From Torymus aiolomorphi (Eukaryota; Arthropoda; Insecta; Hymenoptera; Torymidae): a stretch of DNA of 64,000 bases. The position numbers and the translations under genes are program-made. The notes beneath the pieces were generated by a model, which saw only the letters and a program-made list of their open reading frames with translations, made no database searches and was not told where the DNA came from. The first letter of the stretch is position 1. Each line of letters begins with the position of its first letter. The stretch covers positions 28,211,862 to 28,275,861 of the forward strand of contig CM070874.1 of assembly GCA_036365515.1 (NCBI GenBank). Reading direction: 5' to 3'. This document shows positions 10,810-21,893 of the stretch, one piece after another.

Positions 10810-11340
10810 ATGGAACTAATTGTAGATACACAAGGTTTTAAAGATAACAACGGCAATTTTATATTTAAAGAAATTGCTTATATAGATCCTAATGCGTTAA
10901 ATCCGGTGCCGTACGTTGCGACATTTCAACCACCCTGTGATTGGAGTGATTTAGACCAGAATGTAAAAATTTTAAATAGATATTTACAATACAATCTGCA
11001 CGGAATTCATTGGGAACACGGAGAGGTGCCGTATTCATACCTGTCAACGGCTTTCGACAAATTGAAAGAAAAAGCGCAGGGGTCGTTATTAACAATTTGG
11101 GTCAAAGGTGAACAGAAAAAACACTGGCTGCAACCCTATTTCGATAATATAAGAAACTTGGAGGATTTGGGTTGTCCATCTATAAGAACTCCTGGATTTA
11201 TACGACCGCTAGCCTGCATTAATCATCGTCCCGAGTGGAAACAGAATTGTTCAGTTGAAATAGTTTGCGCTTTATACCGCTGGGTGGAAGACTTGAGAGA
11301 GCAATATTCAACCCCTGAAAGTTCTGATACGTCAGAATAA
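10810..11340 (+). CDS. RNase H-like-fold candidate protein, 176 aa (right copy)
   Basis: This is the inverted duplicate of the gene at 1941-2471, with about four amino-acid differences (for example QYNLHG for QSNLHG and GEQKKHW for GEHKKHW). The reading frame is intact. The N-terminal LIVDTQGFK and FKEIAY blocks, the middle WEHGEVPY block and the C-terminal Cys/His residues are all kept, although one His-Cys pair (NHC) reads NHR here. The 3' end abuts a candidate short intron followed by the 96-codon gene. Confidence 0.75.
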   Translation: MELIVDTQGFKDNNGNFIFKEIAYIDPNALNPVPYVATFQPPCDWSDLDQNVKILNRYLQYNLHGIHWEHGEVPYSYLSTAFDKLKEKAQGSLLTIWVKGEQKKHWLQPYFDNIRNLEDLGCPSIRTPGFIRPLACINHRPEWKQNCSVEIVCALYRWVEDLREQYSTPESSDTSE

Positions 11341-11344
11341 ATAA

Positions 11345-11397
11345 GTAAGTAATTCTATAAAAAAATATAAATAATAATTTATCATTTCTTTTTTCAG
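11345..11397 (+). other. Candidate very short intron between the two right-arm genes
   Basis: The 176-codon gene's stop is followed within a few bases by AAGTAAGT (donor-like), and a polypyrimidine tract ending TTTTTTCAG precedes the ATG of the 96-codon gene by two bases. The 53-nt length is near the lower limit for insect introns. If used, it would lie in an untranslated part of a two-gene transcript. The same arrangement exists in the left arm. Confidence 0.35.
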
Positions 11398-11399
11398 TC

Positions 11400-11690
11400 A
11401 TGGACCTCATAAATGAAGCAGCGAGAAGTCCATCATACCTGCCCACAAAACGACTACGGGACTTGGAGCTAAATAAACAGTATAAGATAACCTCATTAAA
11501 AAAGGTATCCACTAAATACGGCTTAAAAATTGTTCTTGAATTAGACAGTAGTTTTGACATTTTCCTTCCAAGTAAAGTTAATTCTTTATTACTGGAGAAG
11601 CCAGAGGCGCTTCTCAACATAGAGTCAGAATTAGTTAATAGAGAAGTCTTCGTCAAATCTTTAGGTGGATGCCTTCTAGAATTTATATAA
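11400..11690 (+). CDS. Small conserved protein of virus-like elements, 96 aa (right copy)
   Basis: The translation is identical to the left-arm gene at 1589-1879. Intactness in both arms contrasts with the broken polymerase and integrase in the centre, so the arms are either younger, kept identical by gene conversion, or under selection. Function is unknown; an alternating hydrophobic pattern ending in FLPSKV suggests a beta-rich fold. Confidence 0.7.
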   Translation: MDLINEAARSPSYLPTKRLRDLELNKQYKITSLKKVSTKYGLKIVLELDSSFDIFLPSKVNSLLLEKPEALLNIESELVNREVFVKSLGGCLLEFI

Positions 11691-12207
11691 TTATAAGTTT
11701 TTAGATAATTTTCTCTTTAACTTAAATTTTAAATTTTCAAAGTTATTTGCTAAATTGTAATACTTTTTAATTAAGATGTTCACTAGTTTCTAAATATATT
11801 TTTATAGTAAAATTGAAAGATTAATTTGAAACTTTTTATACTCGTAGATTAAGATGTATTCTACTATGTATTACTTTTAAGCTTTTTTAAATAAATATGA
11901 AAAAGCTTTTTTAATAAATATGAAATAATCTTACATATCTTTTTTATTTTCCCTTAACGTTTCCACATCCCAATGCCCTCTATGAAATATTTATTCTTAT
12001 AATAGAAAATTTTCCTTAAAAACTAACTTGTTTAAATATTTTAAAGTTTCTTTTGAATTTAAAAATAGTCATTTAATATTGTTAATATAAATTTCATTGA
12101 ATTGCTCATCATTAACTTTTTAAAATTTCTATGAACTTATAAAATATCTTTGTAGAATCTTATACAATATAAAATATACTGATTGAATATACTAAGATAA
12201 AATATAC
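11691..12207. other. AT-rich part of right arm, no gene seen
   Basis: Mirror of 1083-1588. It contains the duplicated AAGCTTTTTTAATAAATATGAAA segment and runs into the first truncated unit of the outer array. No coding or RNA signal was recognised. Confidence 0.6.
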
Positions 12208-13585
12208 TTATAAAATATAAGACTACTTATAATTAACAAATAACACTATATGAATATTATAAAAATATTCTATATTCACTTACAACATAACATCACATGA
12301 GGGCCCCATGCCCCTGCAACATGACATACGTATGCATTTTATCGATGGAGTAAATGTTCAATGCGCCCTCTACAACCGGGCTGGCGCGGAATATAAGACT
12401 ACTTATAATTAACAAATTTAAACACTATATGAATATTATAAAAATATTCTATATTCACTTACAACATAACATCACATGAGGGCCCCATGCCCCCTGCAAC
12501 ATGACATACGTACACATTTTATCGATGGAGTAAATGTTCAATGCGCCCTCTACAACCGGGCTGGCGCGGAATATAAGACTACTTATAATTAACAAATTTA
12601 AACACTATATGAATATTATAAAAATATTCTATATTCACTTACAACATAACATCACATGAGGGCCCCATGCCCCCTGCAACATGACATACGTACACATTTT
12701 ATCGATGGAGTAAATGTTCAATGCGCCCTCTACAACCGGGCTGGCGCGGAATATAAGACTACTTATAATTAACAAATTTAAACACTATATGAATATTATA
12801 AAAATATTCTATATTCACTTACAACATAACATCACATGAGGGCCCCATGCCCCCTGCAACATGACATACGTACACATTTTATCGATGGAGTAAATGTTCA
12901 ATGCGCCCTCTACCGGGCCTCTCGCATGGTGACTTTGCACCCTAACTTACCGACGGACGGTAAGTAGTGCTCGGTGGGTAAGTGGCGCGGGAGCCGCTCT
13001 GGCGCGGTAGCCGCGCTGGCGCGGAATATAAGACTACTTATAATTAACAAATTTAAACACTATATGAATATTATAAAAATATTCTATATTCACTTACAAC
13101 ATAACATCACATGATGGCCCCATGCCCCTGCAACATGACATACGTACGCATTTTATCGATGGAGTAAATGTTCAATGCGCCCTCTACCGGGCCTCTCGCA
13201 TGGTGACTTTGCACCCTACCTTACCGACGGACGGTAAGTAGTGCTCGGTGGGTAAGTGGCGCGGGAGCCGCTCTGGCGCGGTAGCCGCGCTGGCGCGGAA
13301 TATAAGACTACTTATAATTAACAAATTTAAACACTATATGAATATTATAAAAATATTCTATATTCACTTACAACATAACATCACATGAGGGCCCCATGCC
13401 CCCTGCAACATGACATACGTACGCATTTTATCGATGGAGTAAATGTTCAATGCGCCCTCTACCGGGCCTCTCGCATGGTGACTTTGCACCCTACCTTACC
13501 GACGGACGGTAAGTAGTGCTCGGTGGGTAAGTGGCGCGGGAGCCGCTCTGGCGCGGTAGCCGCGCTGGCGCGGTAGCCGCGCTGC
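12208..13585. repeat. Outer tandem array of right arm
   Basis: Units start near 12388, 12568, 12748, 13023 and 13298. The first three are about 180 bp and the last three about 275 bp, the longer ones carrying the GC-rich cassette with CTTACCGACGGACGGTAAG. The array ends at GCCGCGCTG near 13584, where the repeat gives way to unrelated AT-rich sequence. It is the inverted counterpart of 1-1082 with one extra long unit. Confidence 0.9.
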
Positions 13586-15532
13586 CCCTACTACTCATGA
13601 CTTTTTTCAAAAAAATTGACTTTTTTTTAGGAGTTATAAGCTTTTTAAAAAAAAAACACGTTTTTGTTAATAACAAAAGAACCGTAAGAGCTAGAGAAAA
13701 AATAAAAAAATTACGATCCAATTCGATTCGCCGGAAAACCCCCAAACAGCTGATTATATAGGAACAATGATGGAAAAAAATTCTCTCTCCGCGCGTTTGG
13801 CATTTCCAAATTTTTTAAAGCTGGAATTATTTTTTGAGCATACGAACTACCCGTAAAAAATTACGAACCAAATCGATTCCTCGGAAAACGCCCAAATAGC
13901 TAATTATTTTTTCTACACACATTTTCTTGAAGTAATTCCTGGTATCTCTAACGAAATAAAAATTTATTGTGAGAAAAATTAAATAGGAAAAATGTCGCAA
14001 CAAATTTGCTCACGTAAACTTTTTATCGATCATTGAGAAAATTTTACAGTTAGTCTAAAAACAGTCCATTTCTCCCTAGAGGATATTCTTCTGGAATTAG
14101 ATAGGTATTAGAATTGATTATATAGGTAATTGAGTCTAGACAAAAATCTTTTTAAATCGAAATACGTTTGTGTAAAGCACTACAGTATATTGCTCTTTTT
14201 AAAAGGTTTAAAAAAAACGGTTTACTTATTGCTCTTTATTGTTATTTTTAGACTTATAACAAAGAAATCGGAAAAAAGTTATTCTCAGCGATAGACCCAA
14301 AAGTGCAGTTATGAGTAATCGAACCAGACTTTTTTTATAATATTTCAACTTGATAACTAACTGAGAAGAGCTTCTAATTTCATGAACATGGATTTTGCTA
14401 AAACTTCAAGATGTCATTTTTAAGCCACAAAATGAACTCGCACCCTGAAGTTTTATCCACGTCCATGATCCAGGCGTGAAAAATTCCCCTCGTGAGTTTT
14501 TAACCAATACTTGGTAAAATAGAAATATATCTAACAGTAAAAATAACTTGTACATACCTTTTTACTTGGTCATCGTTGAGATTCATTTTTTTTAATAAAA
14601 ATTAAGATACATATAATGTAAATACTAATAGTAAATTGCATTGTAGTTTATATCATAATTAATTACTTGTAATACACACTCGTATTTTCTATTACTTACG
14701 AAAGGACGGTTATTTCAAAGTAAAAAGTTAGTAAATTTCGTCATAAATACTCATAATGCCATCAGAATACTCCAAAGGAACATTTTTTTATTATCTTCTA
14801 TTAATTATGAATATTGAGAGGAAAATCCTGGGGGAAGAAAAATCATTGCTTTTCATATAGTAGGAATCATAGAAAGAATAGTTGTTTTTAAATCTAGAGA
14901 CAGATTTAGACTGAAAAGGTAATTTCTGTTTTAAAAGTATAACTTGGCCTTAAATAGAAAATTATTTTATTTAAATAATAATAATACATGTTTGTAAGAA
15001 ACTATTGCATCTTGTAAAAAAAATGTTCATTATGTCAATTAAAAAGAGTAAGAAAATTCATAAAACTTGTTTTTCTTCTCTCTATAAAGCAGTTGACAGA
15101 CAAATTATGCTTTAGCTACACAGTGGCATTACTAATTTTTTAAATAGGAAACTTATGGAGGTTCGCTGCAAACTCATGTTTATAAAATAATTTTCTTTAC
15201 GAGTAACAAATACTTATATTTAGGGAATATCTTTCCACATGATACAGATATAGATAAGGCTGTTAGGCTTTCCCTTGAAAATTTAATCAATACGCATTGA
15301 CAAATGTCAGTAACTTTTTCCCCCTGAAATTTCTTAAAAAATGTAGAAGATGAAAAATGTTATATTTGGGCTAATTTTCACAGCACATCAGTCTACCAGG
15401 GCTCAAATTAAAGGTTTTGGTAAACAAAAAAGCTTTTTACATTTTGAGCTTTAACTCATTTTTCTGCGCTTAAACTTTGGAGTTCCCAAAAAGTTAAGAG
15501 TTACTGAGATTTACTCGTATATTAATGTGAAT
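13586..15532. other. Intervening AT-rich sequence with older repeats
   Basis: No gene is supported. A diverged duplication of about 150 bp is visible (CGAATTCGATTCGCCGGAAAAC-like near 13715 and CCAAATCGATTCCTCGGAAAAC-like near 13870). The part from about 14990 to 15330 (GTTTGTAAGAAACTATTGCAT onward) is a second copy of the repeat that flanks the transposon at 34016-37567, and its TATA at about 15102-15106 is the uninterrupted version of that insertion site. Confidence 0.6.
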
Positions 15533-15639
15533 AATTACACAGGGCCAAAAAAAAAAATCTGTCGGTTCTGGGATGGAGACTATACTTTTCTTTTGTATTT
15601 TTTCCCGCTGAATCCGAATCCGGCGTTAAAAGTAGGGGG

Positions 15640-16175
15640 TTGGCCGCATATTTTGAACATAACCTCAAAAAACTGTCGAAAAGCCGTGTTTCTGTGGAAA
15701 AACTTGAGAATAAAAAAAAAACCATTGTTTCCATCACATCAAAAATACTTTATTTTTATGTATTTTGGCTTGCTGAATCCAAATTTGTTATGGAAAAAGA
15801 GGTTTGACAGCCGAGTTTTGGAGATAACCTCAAAAAACTGTCGAAAAACCGTGTTTCTGTGGAAAAACTTGAGAAGAAAAAAAAAACATTGTTTCCATCA
15901 CATCAAAACCACTTTATTTTTATGTATTTTGGCTTGCTGAATCCAAATTTGTTATGGAAAAAGAGGTTTGACCGCCGAGTTTCGGAGATAACCTCAAAAA
16001 ACTGTCGAAAAGCCGTGTTTCTGTGGAAAAATTTGAGAAGAAAGAAAATAAACATTGTTTCCATCACATCAAAAACACTTTCTTTTTATGTATTTTGGCT
16101 TGCTGAATCCGAATTTGTTATGGAAAAAGAGATTTGACCGCCTAATTTCGGAGATAACCTCAAAAAACTACTCAG
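15640..16175. repeat. Tandem repeat of about 165 bp, four copies
   Basis: AACCTCAAAAAACTGTCGAAAA recurs near 15660, 15828 and 15990, and in shortened form near 16156. Each unit includes TTTCTGTGGAAAAACTTGAGAA, CATTGTTTCCATCACATCAAAA and TATTTTGGCTTGCTGAATCC. The reading frames that cross it are by-products of the repeat. The opposite arm (21605-21760) has one copy, so the array expanded on this side only. Confidence 0.85.
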
Positions 16176-16701
16176 TCAATTTGCACAAGAACTAAATTGG
16201 CTTACGCTTGCGTATACACTTGTCATCGAACGACCTATGAGGCGTTTCGCCTCAACTCTCCCAGCGCGGCGCGCTAGCGTCAAATCATGCTATTTTCAAG
16301 TCGAGTTTACGATATCAATATGCATTTCAAAAAATTATGTGATAAGCGTTTTCGACGTATTTTTACCTCAGCTTTCCAATGGCGTAGGTGGTTTTTCCGA
16401 AATTTTCCATTTTCCCCCCCAACAAGTATAAAACATACTATATCTCGAAAAGTATATTTTTAATATTTTTGTTACCCCCTAGATCGAAAGCTGAGCATTT
16501 TTTACGTCGGAAAGGATTTTTTTCAGAATTTGCTCGAATGTTTTCTTAGAGAAACAGAACGCGAAAGAGCAGACGCAGCGTCTCCTTCGCGCGCGGTTTT
16601 CGGCGCGCTGTACACCGCGTGGACTAGATGCATTTCGCTCTCTAACAACCACTTAAAATTTTGATTTCCTTAATAATAGCAACAATAAACTAGTATTTAT
16701 A

Positions 16702-18536
16702 TTAATAATTCTTTTTTTTTAAAGTAGATAATTTTATTTTGTTTTGTTTTACGGGTTTTTTAGGGAAGATTTGATATTCTGAACTCATTGACGTTTTTTT
16801 TAGAATTAATGTTGTTTTATTCATTGGAATAACGGCATGGTACTGTAAAGTTCCCGGTATAGATTTAATTTTACTTAACCTTGATTTTAGTTTCAAAACG
16901 GTTTTTTCATAGGTCTCTTTAGTGCTGTAAAAAACTTTAGTTTCTTTGCAATTACGTAAAGCCCAGTTGTAAAGGTCTTCTGGTGTTAAAATATGATTAC
17001 TCGAAGAGTAAGCGCCTATACCATCGCACGCACCTTTACCGTGCGCTGTTGCATGAAAATGCCATTCAGCAGGAACTCCAAAATCTTTTTGATGAAACAG
17101 AAGATTTTGGAAGGTAGACTTGTTCTTAAAATGCTGACCTGCTCCATCAGTTAAGTAATAAATTTTCTTGACTATGAAATTACTTTTTAAATACGATATT
17201 ATAATTTTTTGATATTCATAAACAGCAACAGTATCGTCATTTAGATTATCAGAAATTATAGCAATGCTTATATGTTTAAGATCTTGATTTTCGTTATAAT
17301 ATACCACTGTTGTAAAAACTGTTGCTTGATTATTGTTCCAGTGGAACGATTGTGTTGTATTTTGCACTATAAACCCATAGTTTTCTGCAAAATCACAACA
17401 AACAAGGAATTCTCCTTTTTGAAGGTTTTTTTTCAAATCGCTTAAGAAAAGATATTGTTCTCTCGCAAAGAAGTCATGAGTTTTAAATTTTATTAATTTT
17501 TCTCCCAGTATGTTCATGAATTCATAAACATTTACAGTTGTAGATACTATTGTGCAACGATCTGTCTGAAGCCATGACTCATACTGTATTTGAAAAATAT
17601 CATTTCTCTCAAAACATTCAAGCAAATGTTTCCCTAATACAGGCATATTGGGGCAATCTAAACAGTCTCCCAAGTAACATTTCGAACTAGCATTACTACA
17701 TACGATTGCTTGGATGCAATCGTGGTAGTTTTTAAGAAATAGTCGAGTACCTTCAGTTAAACTCTGTAAATTAATAGCATTTAACATCAGCTTGATATTT
17801 TCGTGGTGTACACATACGCATACATTATGCGTACCACTGCTTCCCGCTAGAACACAATGCGGCGGCCTCAATTGAGTAAATTTAGTGAAGCCAATATTAA
17901 CAGATTCATGCTCTTTTTTAAATAAACAATAAATTTCACGTAAATTACCAAGTAGTAACCTTTTCTGTACATGTTCTCTTTTACCATTATCCTGCTTAAC
18001 AGATATACAATCTTTTAATCCGGGCATTACACGACTAATATCGTCCCTCTCATAAAAACGTTTAACTGAATCTACACTTTCAACTGGAAATATTTTGCCC
18101 CTTTTCTTTTCAGGTTTTGAAAAAATTCCACTTTCAGTTACTAACTTTTTTGCTTCTCGAGCTTCCCACTCAGTACAACCGAACTCTCTGATTAAGTCTC
18201 TGCGAGACCAAAAATCAGGAGCAAGCGTGAGTAGCTGAATTTTATCTTCCTTACCCGGTGATTCTAAAAATTTTTTTTTAATTGGTTGAGAACTGCCACG
18301 CCTGCTTTATGATATTCATCAGTACATTCAATTTTAGCTTTTTTGGCATCGCATGAAGGTAAATCTAACTTATGTTTATAAAGTTGACGTTGACAGTTGG
18401 AACAAATTTTCGCGTTTTCTGGTACGAGGGGATACGCACTCCTAAATATTGAAGGAAAATTCGACAAATTTTTACGCACAGAGTGATTAATTTTATTAAA
18501 AGGATTTATGCATTTCAGCTTCAAAGCTGGATCCAT
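16702..18536 (-). pseudogene. Transposase-like protein, RNase H-fold candidate, one frameshift
   Basis: The gene starts at the ATG near 18536. A Cys-rich segment (KICSNCQRQLYK) is followed by a frameshift at the T-run near 18270, after which the frame is open down to 16702. Later blocks are a Cys/His-rich middle (HNVCVCVHH; CYLGDCLDCP), CDFAENYG, LTDGAGQHFKN and HATAHGKGACDGIG. The regularly spaced acidic residues in these blocks suggest a DDE/D catalytic core, though I cannot name the superfamily. The same blocks recur in the gene at 34638-36831. The single lesion at a homopolymer could be a sequencing error, so the gene may be nearly intact. It lies between matching TIRs, as expected for an autonomous element. 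Confidence 0.7.
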
Positions 18537-19850
18537 TTCAGTAGCGAGAAAATAAATGCAATAAATAAACCAAAAATAAATTATGATTTAATCAGCAAAC
18601 ACACGAAGAACACAAATATAACGGAAACAGCGTTAAAATTCTTAAACAATTTCAAGGATAACAAAGATCGAAAATTCATCAGACTTATATAATTGGATAC
18701 AACAAATTACTCTCGGGCAAAAATTTTCTATACGCAAGCCACCTATCGGGAAAAAGTAAGTGAGAAGCGTTGCGTCTGCTATTTCAAATTGATTGTAATG
18801 TTTTTGCTTCCTCAAAGAGGAAGCTTTGTAACGGTGAAAAAAATTTTCGAAAAAAAAGTCTTCAAAAAGATGTTTTATGGTGGTATATGTGTATATTATT
18901 TGATTTTGATGATTTTTGATTTCGTGGATGTATGTATGTGTGTGTGTGCGTGTGTGTGTGTGTATATTTCAACTCTTAATATCTCCGAAACTAATCAACC
19001 GATTTTCGTCGGGTAAAGCTTATTCGCTTCGTCTTGCGGCAAAAGGAAAGTACCCTGATGGATTTGGGATTTTATTGATTTTCTTTTGTTTTATAACCAA
19101 AAAACGATTTTGAATTTTTAGTTTTTTTGATTTTTTCGTATCTTATAGTAATTATTACATAAAATAATATACTTCTCTTAAAAGGTATTCAAATTACCTA
19201 CATTTTCTTTTTTAAAATTTAAAATTTAAAATATCTTCACTCTGTCATTTGTTATTAATGAAAACTTTTTTATATTTAAAAAATTAATATCTCAAAAAAT
19301 AATTTATTTATCGACTTGAAATTTTAACTGTTACTTATTACACTTGTTGGTGGCAATATTGTGTTGCAATTTTAAGTGATTATCTATATGAATATATATT
19401 ATACATTTATTTTCGAGAACTATCATTTTAATATTTTTATATAATGTAGTAAATTAAAATATCAAAACGTATTAATAGTGCCATTTTTAGCCCCTTCTTT
19501 TATCTCTTTTTAATCTCAATTTTTTTTAAACTTGGTGGTCTGTCAAAGCTTTTTTTAAAATAGGTACGTAATATACTATTATGCAAGAAACTGGTATAAG
19601 ACGCATCGGTTCAAAGTATTATTGAAATTCTTTAGCATTCCTTTTTATGAAAAATGTATTTTCAGAATTTCAATTTTTAATTAGGAAACGATGAATTAGT
19701 TTGAGGAAGCTAAGTGCCAAAGAATTGGCAGCGGTTTTTTTTTGCGAAATAACCTATGAAAATGTCAATCGTGCATATAAGTGAAATTCGAAGTGCAAAA
19801 AGATATTCCATAAAGAATTAAAAATGATAAATAAAAATAATAAGGTTACT
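18537..19850. other. 5' region of nested transposon with TG microsatellite
   Basis: No gene is supported. A TG/TATG-rich microsatellite sits at about 18925-18966, followed by AATATCTCCGAAACTAATCAACCGATTTTC, a phrase common near transposon ends in insects. The rest is AT-rich. The stretch may contain the transposase promoter and an additional degenerate insertion. Confidence 0.5.
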
Positions 19851-20279
19851 AGAGAGCGAAATACATCTAGTCCACGCGCTGTACAGCGCGCCGCATACCG
19901 CGCACGAAGGAGACGCTGCGTCTGCTCTTTCGCGTTCTGTTTCTCTAAGAAAAACATTCGAGCAAATTTTGCAAAAAATCCTTTCCGACGTAAACAATGC
20001 TCAGCTTTCGATCTAGATGATAAAAAAAAATATTAAAAATATACTTTCCGAGATATAGTATGTTTTATACTTTTTGAGGGTGAAAATGGAAAATTTCGGA
20101 AAAACCACTTACACCATTGGAAAGCTGAGGAAAAAATACGTCGGAAACGCTTATCACATAATTTTTTGAAATTCATATTGATATCGTAAACACGACTTGA
20201 AAATAGCATGATTTGACGCTCGCGCACCGCGCTGGGAGAGTTGAGGCGAAACGCCTCCTAGATGCAAAGGATTTCTACG

Positions 20280-21095
20280 CCGCTTTTTATTATTAGATTG
20301 TACATCTCTTTTTAGCATCCAGCAATAGTCCCCCATCATGTTAACGCCGTATTTTCCTTGCCACCTACGTTCAAATTCCTTCATATCCTGATGAAATATT
20401 TCACCATGCTCTTCACTGTAGTCACCTAGGTCTGGTGGAAATTCATCAATGTGCGAATCGAGAAAGTGGAGTTTTAAATTCATTAAGCAACCTAATTTTT
20501 TGTAATTTTGTACCACAGTTTCTACGATACTCTTATAGTTCTCATCTTTATTGTTACCAAGAAATTTTGTTGCAACATCTTTGAAGCTCAACCAGGCTGC
20601 CTTCTCGGTATCATTCATACTTTTGACGAATTCTTCGTTCCTGAACATTTTGCGAATTTCAGGTCCGTCAAAGATACTTTCCTTCAATTTAACCAGAGTT
20701 TTATTCGTAAAGATGGTTTCTAAGTATTTGAAGCATCGCCCTTCTTTATCGAGAGCTTTAACAAATTGTTTCATCAGCCCTAATTTGACATGTAAAGGAG
20801 GTAAAAGGATTTTGCTAGAATCTACAAGAGGAGGATTGATGACATTGCTGGAACCTGGAGTAAGTGATGGCCTCGCTGGCCATACTTCTGTATTATAGTG
20901 TTTTGCTCTATCTCGACTGTCAAACATGCATAAATAGCATGGGTACTTGGTAAAATCTGATTGTTGACCTAGTATCATGGACAATATTTTCAGGTCTCCG
21001 CAAATTAACCATTCGTACTCACTATACTGTATTTTATTTAAAACCTTTTCGATGTTACAGTATTCTTCTTTGAGTACAGTTGATACTAGGTCCAT
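20280..21095 (-). pseudogene. Mobile-element protein of a widespread arthropod family, copy A
   Basis: The sequence has blocks WLICGDLKIL, YPCYLCMFDSRDRAKHY, ILLPPLHVKLGLMKQFVKAL, LHFLDSHIDEFPPDLGDYSEEHGE and NMMGDYCWMLKRD. I know this set as an abundant uncharacterised family in arthropod genomes, found in many copies and so almost certainly transposon-encoded. Conserved acidic residues in GDLK, DSHIDEFP and SEEHGE could form a DDE site, but that is inference. The N-terminus is cut at the palindrome centre near 21095, and the C-terminus runs into the nested element's TIR. The frame is open for about 270 family residues. Copy B in the opposite orientation lies immediately to the right. Confidence 0.65.
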
Positions 21096-21600
21096 GATAC
21101 TAGGTCAACAATCAGGTTTTACCAAGTACCCATGCTATTTATGCATGTTTGACAGTCGAGATAGAGCAAAACACTATAATTATAGTTTTTTTTTTTTTAT
21201 TTGTTGCAACATCTTTGAAGCTCAACCAGGCTGCCTTCTCGGTATCATTCATACTTTTGACGAATTGTCATACTTTTGTATTAATACAAAATTTCTTGGT
21301 AACAGTAAAGATGAGAACTATAAGAGCATCGTAGAAACTATGGTACAAGACTTCAAAAAATTAGGTTGCTTAATGAATTTAAAACTCGACTTTCTCGATT
21401 CGCACATTGATGAATTTCCACCAGACCTAGGTGACTACAGTGAAGAGCATGGTGAAAGATTTCATCAGGATATGAAGGAATTTGAACGTAGGTGGCAAGG
21501 AAAATACGGCGTGAACATGATGGGGGACTATTGCTGGATGCTAAAAAGAGATGTACAATCTAATAACAAAAAGCGGCGTAGAAATCTTTTGCATAGGTCA
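21090..21600 (+). pseudogene. Same mobile-element protein, internally deleted copy B
   Basis: This copy repeats the start (MILGQQSGFTKYPCYLCMFD) and end (LDSHIDEFPPDLGDYSEEHGE; NMMGDYCWMLKRD) of copy A in the opposite orientation. The middle, from the conserved HVKLGLMK block to the FLGN block, is missing and replaced by a T-rich stretch and a rearranged, partly inverted fragment (about 21190-21285). It cannot encode a full protein. Confidence 0.7.
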
Positions 21601-21893
21601 TTCCTGTCAAACCTCTTTTTCCATAACAAATTTGAATTCAGCAAGGCAAAATACATAAAAATAAAGTATTTTTGATGTGATGGAAACAATGTTTTTTTTT
21701 TATTCTCAAGTTTTTCCACAGAAACACGGCTTTTCGACAGTTTTTTGAGGTTATGTTCAAAATATGCGGCCTACCCCCTACTTTTAACGCCGGCTTCGGA
21801 TTCAGCGGGAAAAAATACAAAAGGAAAGTATGGTCTCCATCCCAGAACCGACAGATTTTTTTTTTGTAGGCCTGTGTTACTTATGATACAAAG

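Larger units (their letters stand above)
1..13585. mobile_element. Polinton-like virus-like element with gene-bearing inverted arms
   Basis: The segments 1-3712 and about 9741-13585 are inverted copies of each other, including two genes each. Between them lie an integrase remnant, a protein-primed type B DNA polymerase and a PPP1R15-like exon. Polymerase B plus chromodomain integrase is the defining pair of Polinton/Maverick elements, but the arms are much longer than usual Polinton TIRs and no capsid, protease or ATPase gene is present. Gene coordinates in the two arms sum to about 13280, while the outer ends sum to about 13576; one extra 275-bp repeat unit on the right accounts for the difference. 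The left end falls at or just before the window start, so target duplications cannot be checked. It could be a capsid-less derivative formed by internal deletion and arm duplication. Confidence 0.8.
16223..20267. mobile_element. Nested DNA transposon with about 430-bp TIRs
   Basis: GAGGCGTTTCGCCTCAACTCTC at about 16232 is repeated inverted near 20240-20262, and the similarity continues for about 430 bp on each side (including GCAGACGCAGCGTCTCCTTCG and ATCGAAAGCTGAGCA). The interior holds a transposase gene of the same family as the one at 34638-36831. Comparing with the uninterrupted arm near 21590-21605 shows that it landed in TTTGCATAGGTC; the flanks read CATCTAGG and CATAGG, an imperfect target duplication of about 4-6 bp. 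Confidence 0.7.
15533..21893. mobile_element. Palindromic transposon with head-to-head gene copies, hosting a nested element
   Basis: The ends are inverted copies: ACACAGGGCC then a T/A run and CTGTCGGTTCTGGGATGGAGAC on the left, matched at about 21605-21893. The arms each end with the same sequence downstream of a gene remnant (20280-21095 minus, 21090-21600 plus). The left arm is interrupted by a second element at about 16223-20267. The centre of symmetry is near 21085. The right arm is shorter because its gene copy lacks the middle and its tail repeat is single rather than fourfold. The transposon class cannot be named from what is visible. Confidence 0.65.

Noticed and set aside
13491..13761. 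Short frames at the right end of the first element
   Set aside because: Alanine/arginine-rich translations of the GC-rich terminal cassette running into random flank.
15527..16137. Frames of 92-137 codons rich in Phe/Lys
   Set aside because: They repeat with the period of the approximately 165-bp tandem array.
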